Part shown: piece after piece, positions 43,368 to 52,781 of the stretch
Layout: each line of letters opens with the position of its first letter
Position numbering within the stretch: the first letter of the stretch is position 1
Assembly (NCBI RefSeq): GCF_011603255.1
Contig: NZ_JAANCM010000010.1
Location: 124,001 to 188,000 of the forward strand
Direction of reading: 5' to 3'
DNA from: Ferranicluibacter rubi
GTDB taxonomy: Bacteria > Pseudomonadota > Alphaproteobacteria > Rhizobiales > Rhizobiaceae
DNA length: 64,000 bases
Notes under the pieces: generated by a model
Seen by the model: only the letters and a program-made list of their open reading frames with translations
Database searches by the model: none
Told to the model about the DNA's origin: nothing
Made by a program: the position numbers and the translations under genes

Positions 43368-44383
43368 AGTGCCGGCAGGACGGGCTGCGGCCGCCGCCAG
43401 AGGACGGCTGTCGCCAGAAGGGTGTAGCCGATCGCTAGCGCCACGAAAGCGATGCGCGTCGAAAAGGACTCTGCCGCGCTGCCCGGCAGCGGCGAAACGC
43501 CCAGTCCGAAGAGGATCAGAAAGATCGTCAGGGCTCCCGCGAACATCGCGGCGTCCGGTGTAAGCGCTGCCGCACGTCCGCCGAGAAAGAGGCCGACGAC
43601 GAGCACGATGACGAAGATCGTCGAGAGACTCGGCTGCAGGCTGAGGACGGCATAGCCGACCGAGGCGAGGAGACCCCCGGACAGGTTGACCGCCATTAGG
43701 CCGACGGACGCCTTCGAACCCGCGGCCATGTCGATCTGTCCGAGCAGCGAGGCGACCGTAATCGGAATGACGGCGGCGGCCGTCAGGTTGTCGCTCGTCA
43801 GGCAGATGACGACGGACGCGAGCAGGATGGCGGTGTTCGCCAGCGCGCGGGGATAATCGGGCGTGCGCCGCTCCTGTGCCGATGAGGTCTCAGGCTCCGG
43901 CGCCGGCTCGGGGATCAAGGCGTGCGCCAGCCACATCATGATCGCGCCGCCTAGAACGCCTCCGACCAGGATCGTCAGGATCGAGGCGGCCAGTTCCCTG
44001 TTGAGGATGCCAAGCAGGGGCACGATCACGGCGACGACCAAGATCAAAGAGACGGCCGGGCCACCGATGCCGGCGGTCTGTGCGATGAAGCAGAGGAGAT
44101 ATAGCAGGCCGAGCAGCAGGAGAAACGGCCCCGGATGGGCGCCGAGCCAGGTGGTGAGCATCATCATAATGGCGCCGACGACAAGGATGAGCACCGCCAT
44201 CCCGGCGACCTTGCCCAAGGACATCGGCTGCGAGCTCGCCAGCAGGAACTGCGTGGCGAACAGTGGGCCGAGAAACGGCACGATCGCGCCCGATGCGACG
44301 GAGATCGTGAACAGCACGGCGGCTGCGAGTGCGACCCGCAACCCCTTCCTCGTCTGTTCGCGGCCCGGATCCCTAGCTGACAT
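43364..44383 (-). CDS. DUF2955/FUSC-type membrane transporter subunit
   Basis: Integral membrane protein of 339 aa with about ten predicted helices in two clusters split by a polar loop (about 165-185). DUF2955 proteins are FUSC-like and pair with HlyD-type adaptor proteins to form proton-driven efflux of small molecules such as aromatic acids. It overlaps the HlyD gene by 11 nt, the expected pairing. Opening segment RKGLRVALAAAVLFTISVASG is typical of the family. Confidence 0.83.
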   Translation of the reverse strand: MSARDPGREQTRKGLRVALAAAVLFTISVASGAIVPFLGPLFATQFLLASSQPMSLGKVAGMAVLILVVGAIMMMLTTWLGAHPGPFLLLLGLLYLLCFIAQTAGIGGPAVSLILVVAVIVPLLGILNRELAASILTILVGGVLGGAIMMWLAHALIPEPAPEPETSSAQERRTPDYPRALANTAILLASVVICLTSDNLTAAAVIPITVASLLGQIDMAAGSKASVGLMAVNLSGGLLASVGYAVLSLQPSLSTIFVIVLVVGLFLGGRAAALTPDAAMFAGALTIFLILFGLGVSPLPGSAAESFSTRIAFVALAIGYTLLATAVLWRRPQPVLPAL

Positions 44384-45479
44384 AGGTCAGCACCGACATC
44401 ATCCTGATCCAGAAGGCGCCCCATGCGTTCGTGACCGGATGATCGCCGGTGTAGATCACGACGGTGACCTGCGACCCGTACCGCACGCCTTTCGGTCGCT
44501 CCTCTTCTAGCACCAGGCGCACCGGAAAGCGCTGCGCCTCATGGACCCAGCCCGTATCGCTCCGCATTTTCGGAAGACCCGTGGCCGGATCCGTATCGGT
44601 CTGCGAGACGCCGAGGCCGACGCTCTCGACCCGTGCCGGAAACAGCGTGCCCGGAAGCGCATCGAACAGAACCTCGGCCCGGTTACCGGGTGCCGTCCTC
44701 TCCAGGCTGTTCTCCTTGAAGGCCGCGTTGATCCACACCGTTCCGACGTCGATGAACGTCATGGAAGCCTGTCCGACACCCACCACCTGGCCGATCGAGA
44801 GCTGAAGGTTCGTGACGACGCCTGCGGCCGGTGCGAGCACCGAAGTTTTCAGCAGATCGAGCCTTGCGCGCTCCAATGCCGCAAGGGCGATCCTGAACTC
44901 CGGATTGTCGCTGCCTGCCGGCCCAAGGTCCGCCTGGGCACTAGCAAGGTCCGCCTCCGCCGCCGTCACCGCAGCATCGGCCTGGTCAAAGGCCAATTGC
45001 GCATCGTCGAGCTTGGCTTTCGCGTAGACGCCTCTCCGGGTCAGTTCGGACGCACGGCCAAGCTGTTCGGAGGCGCTGTCCCGGCCGGCCTGTGCCTGGA
45101 CGAGCCTTGCCTGCACCGCGTCCACCTGCGCGGTCGATGCCCCGAGCGTCTGGCCCACGCGGGCGAGCGCTGCTTCCGCCTCGGCCACGGCAATTTCGTA
45201 GCGCGCCGGGTCGATGCGGAAGAGCACCTGTCCCGGCTCGACCGCCGTATTGTCCGTGACGTTCACCTCGATGACGCGTCCGGCGACCTCTGGCGCGATC
45301 CCGACGACATAGGCCTGAACCTGCGCCTGCGAGGAGGAGGGCGTGCGTCGTTCCATGAAGATCGAGAGAACGAAGAGAACGAGGGCAAGCAGCAGGATCA
45401 CGAAGGCGACCCGGCGCAGGGGATTGGCAGGAGGCGGTGGCGGAACCGGTTCGCTGATGATGGGATCGTCGCTTATCAC
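44373..45479 (-). CDS. HlyD-family periplasmic adaptor (efflux membrane-fusion protein)
   Basis: Protein of 368 aa with an N-terminal membrane anchor (RRVAFVILLLALVLFVLSIFM), a biotinyl-lipoyl half motif (VVGIAPEVAGRVIEVNVTDNTAVEPGQVLFRID), a long coiled coil (about 85-190), the second lipoyl half (APAAGVVTNLQLSIGQVV) and a beta-barrel. The start is probably GTG at 45479, 10 nt after the upstream stop; a reading further upstream would run through that gene. It links the DUF2955 inner-membrane pump to the cell envelope. Confidence 0.86.
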   Translation of the reverse strand: MISDDPIISEPVPPPPPANPLRRVAFVILLLALVLFVLSIFMERRTPSSSQAQVQAYVVGIAPEVAGRVIEVNVTDNTAVEPGQVLFRIDPARYEIAVAEAEAALARVGQTLGASTAQVDAVQARLVQAQAGRDSASEQLGRASELTRRGVYAKAKLDDAQLAFDQADAAVTAAEADLASAQADLGPAGSDNPEFRIALAALERARLDLLKTSVLAPAAGVVTNLQLSIGQVVGVGQASMTFIDVGTVWINAAFKENSLERTAPGNRAEVLFDALPGTLFPARVESVGLGVSQTDTDPATGLPKMRSDTGWVHEAQRFPVRLVLEEERPKGVRYGSQVTVVIYTGDHPVTNAWGAFWIRMMSVLTYVS

Positions 45480-45489
45480 CGGCGCGGCC

Positions 45490-46017
45490 CTATTCTGCCG
45501 ACAGGGCGGCGACCGCGCGGCTGTCGCGGATGAACAGCGATCGGATCTTGTCCCAGAAATTGCCGCCGAGGACGAAGAAGCTGGCGACGAACATGACGTC
45601 GCCGAGCAGCTGGAGCTGCCAAAGGTTCGGACGCAGGCCCGGTGCCACGGCATCGACATAGGGTTCGAGCAGGGCCGAGATCAGCGGCAGGCAGAACATC
45701 ACCAGCCCGATGCGGTAGCGTGTTTCTCCGATATGGGTGGCCGGCGAGAGACGGAAGATACCGAAGATCCTGCTTTTCAGCTGCTGGAAACCGGCTTTGC
45801 CCATGATGGCGATCACGAGAATGAGCAGCACCTTGTTGACGATGAAGATCACGCCCGTGATGGCGGCAATGCGGGTGCTCGGCACCCCGGACCAGGCCGC
45901 GATCGGGACGCAGAGCCACATCGCGATGGCGAGGGCGACGAGGCCGATGCCGACCTTGAAACGCCAGGTCGCGGCGGGAGGATCGATGGTGGTCTCGGCA
46001 TTGAGGGTCATGGTCAC
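45490..46017 (-). CDS. Membrane protein ('transporter suffix domain'-like)
   Basis: Protein of 175 aa with four hydrophobic segments (VGIGLVALAIAMWLCVPIAAW, ITGVIFIVNKVLLILVIAIMG, RIGLVMFCLPLISALLEPYV, LLGDVMFVASFFVLGGNFWDKIRSLF). The last segment plus FWDKIRSLF is typical of small 'transporter suffix' proteins found with efflux genes. It lies directly upstream of the HlyD gene in the same operon. Role unknown. Confidence 0.75.
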   Translation of the reverse strand: MTMTLNAETTIDPPAATWRFKVGIGLVALAIAMWLCVPIAAWSGVPSTRIAAITGVIFIVNKVLLILVIAIMGKAGFQQLKSRIFGIFRLSPATHIGETRYRIGLVMFCLPLISALLEPYVDAVAPGLRPNLWQLQLLGDVMFVASFFVLGGNFWDKIRSLFIRDSRAVAALSAE

Positions 46018-46069
46018 TCCGGTTCGTTGGCCGGCACGGTCGATGTGGCGGCTTTAAGGGGCGTCAAGG

Positions 46070-46333
46070 TCAGCGTCTATGGAACGGCACGATGGCGGAT
46101 GCATCCAGCGCGGCCGCGATTTCGAGCGTGAGCTCATCCACGAGGACGCGGTATTCATGGACGCGGCCGCTCCGTCCCGGATCGTCGGACGCCTGCCATC
46201 GCTGCAGCTCGGCCTCGGCGGTGGCGAGATCGGCGCACATGTCCCGGAACCCGTCGTCGCGCGCCGACAGCCCCCGGATCGCGGTGCTACGGTCGGGAAA
46301 CCGGCGGCAGGCAGCAGTCTCGTTCTCGCTCAT
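46070..46333 (-). CDS. Small hypothetical protein, first gene of efflux operon
   Basis: An 87-aa soluble, helical protein (MSENETAACRRFPDRSTAIRG; later CADLATAEAELQRWQ and LVDELTLEIAAALDA). No family recognised. It precedes the transporter-suffix, HlyD and DUF2955 genes on the same strand, and its promoter region faces that of the TPR regulator with the 46429 palindrome between them. Confidence 0.65.
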   Translation of the reverse strand: MSENETAACRRFPDRSTAIRGLSARDDGFRDMCADLATAEAELQRWQASDDPGRSGRVHEYRVLVDELTLEIAAALDASAIVPFHRR

Positions 46334-46428
46334 GTGTCTGCCGCTTCCGTCACCGGTGTTCCCTGAGGCTTCGACGCAGACATCTTTATCTGCAACCTGA
46401 CGGTGACGGATCGACGGCCCGTTGTGGA

Positions 46429-46447
46429 GTATGTTACTGTAACATAC
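46429..46447. promoter_or_regulatory. Perfect 19-bp palindrome, operator candidate (copy 1)
   Basis: GTATGTTAC-T-GTAACATAC, a perfect 9-1-9 dyad midway between the divergent efflux operon and the TPR/TolB-like regulator gene. The form suits a TetR-type repressor. Copy 2 is at 48280. Confidence 0.75.
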
Positions 46448-46485
46448 GGGCCCTCGCTCGCTTGCTCCGGGGGGAGACCAAGGCC

Positions 46486-48261
46486 ATGCGTGACTCTATC
46501 ACCATCGAAGGCCTGGGCACCGTCTGTCCCGAGGCGATCCGCGCGCAGGTTGCGAAAATTGTCGCAAGCCCGGAATTTCCCGCCGCAGGCCGGGGTGCCG
46601 CATTCCTGACCTATATCGTCGAAGAGGTGCTGGCCGGCAGAGCAAACCGCATCAAGGGTTATTCCATCGCGCTCGAAGTCTTCAAACGGGACGAGCACTT
46701 CAGCCAGGACGATCCCGTCGTTCGGATCGAGGCAGGGCGCCTTCGTCGGGGACTCGAACGCTATTATCTCGTCGCGGGCCAGGACGATCCTGTCCGCATC
46801 GCGGTGCCCAAGGGCGGCTATATCCCCGTGTTCCAAAGCGTCGTGCAGGCGGAACCTGAGCCGTCCGCGGGTGAGGAGCCGCTGCTGTCCCAGCCGATCA
46901 AAGGCGTACCAGCGCAGGCTAGGTCCCGCTTCCATCCAGCAAAGATGGCGCTCGGCGTCATTATCCTCTTGGTCGCGGGTGCGGCGCTGGTGTTCCATCT
47001 TACCGGGGTACCGATCGCAAAAACGCCGGCGGCATCGGAGCCCTCGCTGGTCATCGCCCCCTTCGCCAATCTTGGGGACGGCGCACGGGCGGGCCTTTAC
47101 GCGACTGGGATCACCGAGGAACTGCTGACCGCGTTGCCGCGCTTCAAAGAGATCCGAGTTTTCGGCCGGGAGACGTCCAGGGCTCTGACGTCCGAGGTCG
47201 ATGTGCGGCAGGTCCGCGAACAGCTGGATGCACGCTATCTCCTGACAGGTGGCGTCCGGACGTCGGGCGAGCACATGCGCATCAGTGCCCGCCTGATCGA
47301 CACACGCGACGGAGCTATCCTCTGGTCGCAGACCTACGACAATGACATGAAGGCCGGCGACCTTTTCACCATCCAGTCCGACGTCGCCAGTCAGGTGGCC
47401 GCGGCGATCGCTCAACCCTACGGCATCATCGCCCAGGCGGACAGGACGCGAGCGCCGCCGGAGGATATCGATGCCTACGAGTGCACCCTGTCCTTCTACG
47501 CCTACCGCACCGAACTCAGCCCCGGGGGCCATGCCGGGGTGCGAACCTGCCTGGAAGCAGCCGTGGAGCGTTACCCGGCCTTTGCAACGGCCTGGGCGAT
47601 GCTATCGATGATCTATCTTGACGAGGAGCGGTACCGGTACAACCTGCTTGCTGGCGCACAGCCTCCCGTCGAGCGTGCGCTGGAGGCGGCAAGACGGGCG
47701 ACGCAGCTCGAACGCGCCAACACGCGTGGGCAGCAGGCGCTGATGACGGCGCTGTTCTTCAGCCGTGACGTCGCGGAGGCTGTGCGCGTCGGCGAAAATG
47801 CCCTTGCCGACAATCCAAACGATGCAGAGCTTCTTGGCGAATTCGGAACGCGGTTGGCTGTCATGGGGCAATGGCAACGGGGTGCCGTCCTGCTCGACAA
47901 AGCTTTCGCGCTGAACCCCGGGGGCGGCGGCTTCTATCGCGGAAGCAGGGCGCTCGCGGCATACATGCTGGGCGACACGTCCGGCGCTGTTGCTCTCATT
48001 CGGCAGGCGGATCTGCAGAAATTTCCGCTGTTCCACGGGGTGGCCGCGATCATTTACGCGGAGGCCGGCCTCGGCGCCGATGCGCGGCGTGAGTCTGCCT
48101 TGTTCGTGACAATGCGTCCGGACTTCGTTCCGAATTTCTCCGCCGAGATGCGGTCACGCAACATGCGGCCGGAGGATCTCGGAAAGCTGCTTGCAGGGCT
48201 GCGGCGGGCGGGCATCGACATACCCGACCAAGCGGCCATCGCGCCCGCCGGCCAGCGCTAG
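46486..48261 (+). CDS. TolB/TPR-domain regulator-like protein ('adenylate cyclase'-type annotation)
   Basis: Protein of 591 aa from ATG 46486 (GGGGGGAG 9 nt upstream). The N-terminal ~100 residues (FLTYIVEEVLAGRANRIKGYSIALEVF, DPVVRIEAGRLRRGLERYY, IAVPKGGYIPVF) form the conserved winged-helix-like module of this family. One transmembrane helix follows (about 155-175), then a TolB-like domain (VIAPFANLGDGARAGLYATGITEELLTAL) and TPR repeats to the C-terminus. No cyclase catalytic domain is present despite the common label. Probably a membrane-linked regulator. It is flanked by the two 19-bp palindromes. Confidence 0.84.
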   Translation: MRDSITIEGLGTVCPEAIRAQVAKIVASPEFPAAGRGAAFLTYIVEEVLAGRANRIKGYSIALEVFKRDEHFSQDDPVVRIEAGRLRRGLERYYLVAGQDDPVRIAVPKGGYIPVFQSVVQAEPEPSAGEEPLLSQPIKGVPAQARSRFHPAKMALGVIILLVAGAALVFHLTGVPIAKTPAASEPSLVIAPFANLGDGARAGLYATGITEELLTALPRFKEIRVFGRETSRALTSEVDVRQVREQLDARYLLTGGVRTSGEHMRISARLIDTRDGAILWSQTYDNDMKAGDLFTIQSDVASQVAAAIAQPYGIIAQADRTRAPPEDIDAYECTLSFYAYRTELSPGGHAGVRTCLEAAVERYPAFATAWAMLSMIYLDEERYRYNLLAGAQPPVERALEAARRATQLERANTRGQQALMTALFFSRDVAEAVRVGENALADNPNDAELLGEFGTRLAVMGQWQRGAVLLDKAFALNPGGGGFYRGSRALAAYMLGDTSGAVALIRQADLQKFPLFHGVAAIIYAEAGLGADARRESALFVTMRPDFVPNFSAEMRSRNMRPEDLGKLLAGLRRAGIDIPDQAAIAPAGQR

Positions 48262-48279
48262 CGGAAGGCTTTGCGCCGC

Positions 48280-48298
48280 GTAGGTTACAGTAACATAC
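48280..48298. promoter_or_regulatory. Near-perfect 19-bp palindrome, operator candidate (copy 2)
   Basis: GTAGGTTAC-A-GTAACATAC differs from copy 1 only at position 4 and at the central base. It lies 60 bp before the start of the small exported protein gene that opens the esterase/MscS operon. Confidence 0.7.
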
Positions 48299-48358
48299 TC
48301 CCCCCTGCGGCTGCCATCTGCTTACTGAGTGCAACGTCAAACGGAGCTCAGGGCCATC

Positions 48359-48745
48359 ATGACAGCCGGATCCTTCATCCTTCGCATCGCAACCGTGCTA
48401 ATGCTGCTCGTCCTTTCCGCTGCACCCATCTTTACCGCAACGCCGGCCGAAGCGCGGCGCGCAGTGGCGGCCTGCGGGCGGCGTGGATGCGCGGGCGTCG
48501 CCTGTGGGCCTCGCGGTTGTGCCGGTGCGGCGGTCGACCGGCGGCCAAGGGTCAGAAGCGTCGTCGTGGTGCATCCGCGCCGGACCTGGCGGCGCGGTGG
48601 GGCGATCGCTGCAGGCGCGGCGATCGGTTTCGTCGCCGGAGCGGCTGCGGCCTCTGTCGCCGGCCAGCCCCCAGCTCCGGGGCAGTGCTGGTATTATACC
48701 AACAGCACGCGGACCACGGGTTTCTGGGACGCCTGTCCAAAATGA
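48359..48745 (+). CDS. Small exported Cys/Gly-rich protein
   Basis: Protein of 128 aa with a signal peptide (FILRIATVLMLLVLSAAPIF), a short Cys/Gly/Arg-rich repeat (CGRRGCAGVACGPRGCAG), a glycine-zipper-like hydrophobic stretch (AIAAGAAIGFVAGAAAASVAG) and a C-terminal QCWYYTNSTRTTGFWDAC. Periplasmic or outer-membrane associated. No precise family. It overlaps the next gene by 4 nt (ATGA), so it is coupled to the esterase lipoprotein. Confidence 0.72.
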   Translation: MTAGSFILRIATVLMLLVLSAAPIFTATPAEARRAVAACGRRGCAGVACGPRGCAGAAVDRRPRVRSVVVVHPRRTWRRGGAIAAGAAIGFVAGAAAASVAGQPPAPGQCWYYTNSTRTTGFWDACPK

Positions 48746-50016
48746 CAGGATACCGGTTTTTCCGCACATTGCTTCTTTGCGCCGTCACCCTCGTCACGGG
48801 CTGCGGAGGGCACCCCCGGGACGTGCTGACCCCGGTCGCCGATACGGCGCCGCAATCCCACAGGGTTGACATGCTTATCGCGACAACGCGAAGCCCGTCC
48901 GTCCGTCGAGGGGAGATGTTTACGGGCGAACGCGCGCGTAAGCCGTATTTTGCGGATCTCACCGTTTCGGTTCCGTCCGGCAGCGCCCGCAAGGTCGGCG
49001 CCATCGCCTGGCCGCGAAAACTCCCGGCCGACCCGGCGACGGATTTTGCCACGCTGAAGGCCGACGTCATCGATATCGCCGCCGCCAAGGCCTGGCTCAG
49101 CACGTCGGTGCGCAAGACGCCGGACGGCAGTGCCCTCGTCTTCGTCCACGGCTTCAACACGCGGTTCGAGGACAGCGTCTACCGCTTCGCCCAAATCGTC
49201 CGTGACAGTGGCGTGCACAGTGCGCCCATCCTCGTCACCTGGCCCTCGCGCGGCAGTCTTCTGGCCTATGGCTACGACCGTGAAAGCACGAACTACACGC
49301 GCAACGCGCTCGAAAACCTGTTCCAGTATCTGGCAAAGGACCCCGAGGTGAAAGACGTCTCGATCCTCGCGCACTCCATGGGCAACTGGCTGACGCTGGA
49401 GGCGCTGCGCCAGATGGCGATCCGCAACGGCCGGCTGCCCACGAAATTCCGCAACGTCATGCTTGCCGCTCCGGACGTCGATGTTGACGTATTCCGCTCG
49501 CAGATCGCCGACATGGGCCGGCAGCATCCGCAGTTCACCCTGTTCGTGTCGCGGGACGATCGCGCTCTCGCCGTCTCGCGGCGGGTCTGGGGCGATGTCG
49601 CGCGGCTCGGCTCCATCGATCCGGAGGTCGTGCCCTACAAGCAGGAACTGGCCGAGGCGGGCATCACGGTGATCGACCTTACGAAGGTGAAGGCCGGAGA
49701 CCGGCTGAACCACGGGAAGTTCGCGGAATCCCCCGAGATCGTCCGGCTGATCGGCGCGCGCATCTCGGACGGGCAGACGCTGACGGACAGCCGGGTCGGG
49801 CTCGGCGACAAGATCCTTGCCGCGACCACAGAAACCGCAGCCGCCGCCGGCAGTGCGGCCGGCCTGATCCTCGCGGCTCCCGTCGCGGTGGTCGATGCGG
49901 ATACGCGGGACAATTTCGCGAGCCAGGTCGACGACGCCCTCGGTGCAAAAACCTCCGGACAGTCACGGATGTCGGGCGGCTGCAAGACCATTCGACCTGA
50001 AGACTGCGGAAGGTGA
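48742..50016 (+). CDS. Alpha/beta-hydrolase lipoprotein (DUF900-type esterase)
   Basis: Protein of 424 aa from ATG 48742, which overlaps the preceding stop. The lipoprotein signal has a lipobox-like LVTGCGG. DUF900-type hydrolase core: LVFVHGFNTRFEDSVYRFAQI, VTWPSRGSLLAYGYDRES, nucleophile elbow SILAHSMGNWLTLEAL (Ser), LAAPDVDVDVFRSQI (Asp) and a His in DRLNHGKFAES. A C-terminal Ala-rich segment follows (about 365-385). Envelope esterase of unknown substrate. Followed after 3 nt by the MscS gene. Confidence 0.87.
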   Translation: MTGYRFFRTLLLCAVTLVTGCGGHPRDVLTPVADTAPQSHRVDMLIATTRSPSVRRGEMFTGERARKPYFADLTVSVPSGSARKVGAIAWPRKLPADPATDFATLKADVIDIAAAKAWLSTSVRKTPDGSALVFVHGFNTRFEDSVYRFAQIVRDSGVHSAPILVTWPSRGSLLAYGYDRESTNYTRNALENLFQYLAKDPEVKDVSILAHSMGNWLTLEALRQMAIRNGRLPTKFRNVMLAAPDVDVDVFRSQIADMGRQHPQFTLFVSRDDRALAVSRRVWGDVARLGSIDPEVVPYKQELAEAGITVIDLTKVKAGDRLNHGKFAESPEIVRLIGARISDGQTLTDSRVGLGDKILAATTETAAAAGSAAGLILAAPVAVVDADTRDNFASQVDDALGAKTSGQSRMSGGCKTIRPEDCGR

Positions 50017-50019
50017 TCC

Positions 50020-52266
50020 ATGGCCGTTCATGCCAGACCGTCGATTTTTGCCAGGATCCTTCTGTTCGCCCTTGTCCTCATCGCCGGGCTCGCCAGCTCC
50101 GGCAAGCTGGCCGCCCAGACGGCGGCTTCGGAAGCGACGCAGGTGGAGAAAGTCCAGCGCTTCCTCGATCTGGCAGAGGATCCGCAGGTGCGGGCGTGGC
50201 TGCTCGAGAGATCGCGTCCGACGACATCCGATGTCGTGGCGGAAAAACCCGTCGAATTCGCCGCGTTCACAGACGCTCTCCGGGCCCGGTTCGCCGTGCT
50301 TCTGGAGGGGGTCCGCGCGTTTCCGTCCGAGACCGTCTCCGCAGTCGCGCGGCTCCAGGCGGAGCTCGACGCCGAGAACGGCGCCCGCCCGATCCTCGTG
50401 GTGGTCGGCTTCCTGCTGGCCGGACTGGCGCTGCGCCTGGTGTTCGACCGGCTGACCCGGACCTGGCGGTCGAAGATCGTCTCGCGTCGCATCGTGACGG
50501 TTCGCGACAAGCTCCTGGCGCTGTCCGCCGGCCTGCTGTGGACGGCCTGCCACGCCCTTGCTTTCGCGCTGGGCAGTCTCGGCGTCTTTCTCCTGTTCGC
50601 GTGGCCACCGCTTGCGCGCGAGATCATCGTCGGAGCCCTGTTTGCCGCCGTGGTGGTCCAGCTCGCCAGCGCCGTGCTCGATTTCCTGCTGGCACCGTCC
50701 GCGTCGGGCACCGCGAAGGTCGCGCATCGCTTCCGTCTCGTCCCCGTCAGCGATGCGGCCGCCGCGCACTGGACGCGGCGGCTCGGCTTCATCGTCGGCT
50801 GGTTTGCTTTCGGATCGCTCACCGTCCATCTCCTGCGCACACTCGGCTTTTCGGACCCGGCCCGCCAGCTCGCAGCCTATGGGCTCGGAGTGGTGATCCT
50901 CATCGCCGGCATCGAGGCCATCTGGAACCGTCCGCCGGCGCTACAGGCTGCGGACAGGCAGGGCCGCGTCGGCCATCTCGGCCTTCGAACCCGTAACCGG
51001 CTCTGGACGGCCTATTTCGTCGCGCTGTGGCTCCTGTGGGTGGCGGGCCTGATGCAGGTGTTCTGGATCGCCGTCGTCGTCGCCGCATTGCCGGGCCTGA
51101 TCGTGCTGACGCGGATCTCGGTCGACCATCTTCTGAGGAACAGCGTTTCCCACGACGGCGGCGACGTCGATCCGGAAATCATGGACGTGCGTGACGACGG
51201 GAGCGCCGCGAACGATCCGGTGCTCTTCGTACCGGCCCGACCCGGCATCACCTCCGTCATCATCGAGCGCGGCATCCGGGCCGCGCTGATCGTCGGCGCG
51301 ATCGTCCTTTTGGCCCGCGTCCTCGACGTGGACCTCACCGACGTCACAGCCGAGGATACCGTCGCCCTGCGCCTGACGCGGGGCGTGCTCAGCGCCGGCG
51401 TCATTCTTCTCGTGATCGATCTTCTCTGGAACGTCGTGAGGGTGACGATCGACAGAAAGCTGGGTGAAACGGAGGCCGCGCTCGAGACCGGTAGCGAGCG
51501 CGAGCGCCGTCGAGCGCGGCTGAGAACGCTGTTGCCCATCCTGAAGAACGTGCTGATGATCCTGTTCTTCGCCGTCGCCGTCATGATGGCGCTGTCGGCG
51601 ATGGGGGTCGAGATCGGCCCGCTGATCGCTGGCGCTGGCGTCGTGGGCGTCGCTATCGGCTTCGGTGCGCAGACCGTCGTCAAGGATGTGATCAGCGGCA
51701 TGTTCTATCTGCTCGATGATGCCTTCCGGATCGGCGAGTACATTTCGAGTGGCAGCTACAAGGGCACGGTCGAATCTTTCAGCCTCCGCTCGGTGAAGCT
51801 GCGGCATCATCGCGGCGCGATCTACATCGTCCCTTTCAGCGAACTCGGCGCGGTCCAGAACCTCAGCCGCGACTGGGTGGTGGAAAAGCTGACCGTGACG
51901 GTGGGCTACGACACCGACGTGGACCGGGCTCGCAAGATCATCAAGAAGATCGGGCAGGAGCTGCTGGTTGATCCGGAACTCGCGCCGATCACGATCGAAC
52001 CTCTGAAGATGCAGGGCATCGACAGCATGGGCGAGTCGGGCCTGATCCTGCGGATGAAGTTCACAACGATTCCGGGACAGCAGTTTCTCCTGAAGCGCCG
52101 AGCCCTGTTGATGATCAACAAGGCGTTCCACGACAACAACATCAAGCCGGCGTTTCCTACCGTTCAGGTCGCGGGAGGCGAACGCGGAGGAGACATCGCC
52201 GCTGCGGCTCAAACCGCACTGGCGAAACGTCATGCCGGCTCCATCCCAAACGATCTTGGGCCATGA
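50020..52266 (+). CDS. MscS-family mechanosensitive channel, large form
   Basis: Protein of 748 aa: N-terminal signal-like hydrophobic segment, a periplasmic region, several transmembrane helices, and the MscS pore helix and barrel near residues 530-660 (IGPLIAGAGVVGVAIGFGAQTVVKDVISGMF, DAFRIGEYISSGSYKGTVESFSLRSVKLRHHRGAIYIVPFSEL). The large N-terminal part is as in MscK/YbdG/YnaI-type channels. Role: release of osmolytes during hypo-osmotic shock. GGAAGGTG precedes ATG 50020. Last gene of the envelope operon starting at 48359. Confidence 0.9.
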   Translation: MAVHARPSIFARILLFALVLIAGLASSGKLAAQTAASEATQVEKVQRFLDLAEDPQVRAWLLERSRPTTSDVVAEKPVEFAAFTDALRARFAVLLEGVRAFPSETVSAVARLQAELDAENGARPILVVVGFLLAGLALRLVFDRLTRTWRSKIVSRRIVTVRDKLLALSAGLLWTACHALAFALGSLGVFLLFAWPPLAREIIVGALFAAVVVQLASAVLDFLLAPSASGTAKVAHRFRLVPVSDAAAAHWTRRLGFIVGWFAFGSLTVHLLRTLGFSDPARQLAAYGLGVVILIAGIEAIWNRPPALQAADRQGRVGHLGLRTRNRLWTAYFVALWLLWVAGLMQVFWIAVVVAALPGLIVLTRISVDHLLRNSVSHDGGDVDPEIMDVRDDGSAANDPVLFVPARPGITSVIIERGIRAALIVGAIVLLARVLDVDLTDVTAEDTVALRLTRGVLSAGVILLVIDLLWNVVRVTIDRKLGETEAALETGSERERRRARLRTLLPILKNVLMILFFAVAVMMALSAMGVEIGPLIAGAGVVGVAIGFGAQTVVKDVISGMFYLLDDAFRIGEYISSGSYKGTVESFSLRSVKLRHHRGAIYIVPFSELGAVQNLSRDWVVEKLTVTVGYDTDVDRARKIIKKIGQELLVDPELAPITIEPLKMQGIDSMGESGLILRMKFTTIPGQQFLLKRRALLMINKAFHDNNIKPAFPTVQVAGGERGGDIAAAAQTALAKRHAGSIPNDLGP

Positions 52267-52290
52267 TGTACAAAGGCACCAAAGCCTGCC

Positions 52291-52446
52291 TCAACGGCTA
52301 CAACAGACCTGCCGAGCACGCGCAATCCAGGCGATAGATGTCAAAATCTCAATCCCTAATTGGGCCGCCGCTGAGCGCGCTGACATGCAATCCCGTAATG
52401 TAGCCAGCACGCGGCTACGCAGATCATCGCTGAAAGCTTGGGTCAT
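52291..52446 (-). mobile_element. IS630-family transposase remnant (N-terminal HTH)
   Basis: MTQAFSDDLRSRVLATLRDC and SARSAAAQLGIEILTSIAWIARARQ match the N-terminal helix-turn-helix of rhizobial IS630 transposases. It then terminates (VCCSR, stop) with no DDE catalytic domain. A dead fragment. Confidence 0.75.
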
Positions 52447-52781
52447 ATCGCCTTCCACTAAATCACCAGTCAAAGCGACAGAACTGGAATTTTACAGCCA
52501 AGGCAATCCTCAATGTGATTTAGCGTGTAATTGACGCCCTCAAGTTTCCAGCAACGCGTCCTCTTTTGAGACTTGCTCATTTCGACTGCTAACTCCAAGC
52601 TATCATCTTGATTCCACACGCATCCCTGGGGATTTGATGATTTACCTATGCAGGCCAACGGTTCGATACCCGTCAAGGTGTCGGAGCTTGAATGGCTATG
52701 CGCAGAAATCATCTCCGCTTGCTACGGTTGCCGTAGGTACACATACCATCAAGACTGAGACGTGGTGCCTGGACGCCTCAA
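52447..52781. other. Gene-free stretch beyond the IS630 relic
   Basis: No supported gene or hairpin was recognised. Probably leftover DNA from the insertion-sequence decay. Confidence 0.4.

Noticed and set aside
46486-48261. Class III adenylate cyclase
   Set aside because: The protein has the N-terminal module, TolB-like and TPR parts seen in proteins so labelled, but no cyclase catalytic domain.
48271-50016. Extended upstream reading of the esterase gene (581 codons)
   Set aside because: The first ~157 codons overlap the small exported protein gene in another frame; the lipoprotein signal and ATGA overlap place the start at 48742.
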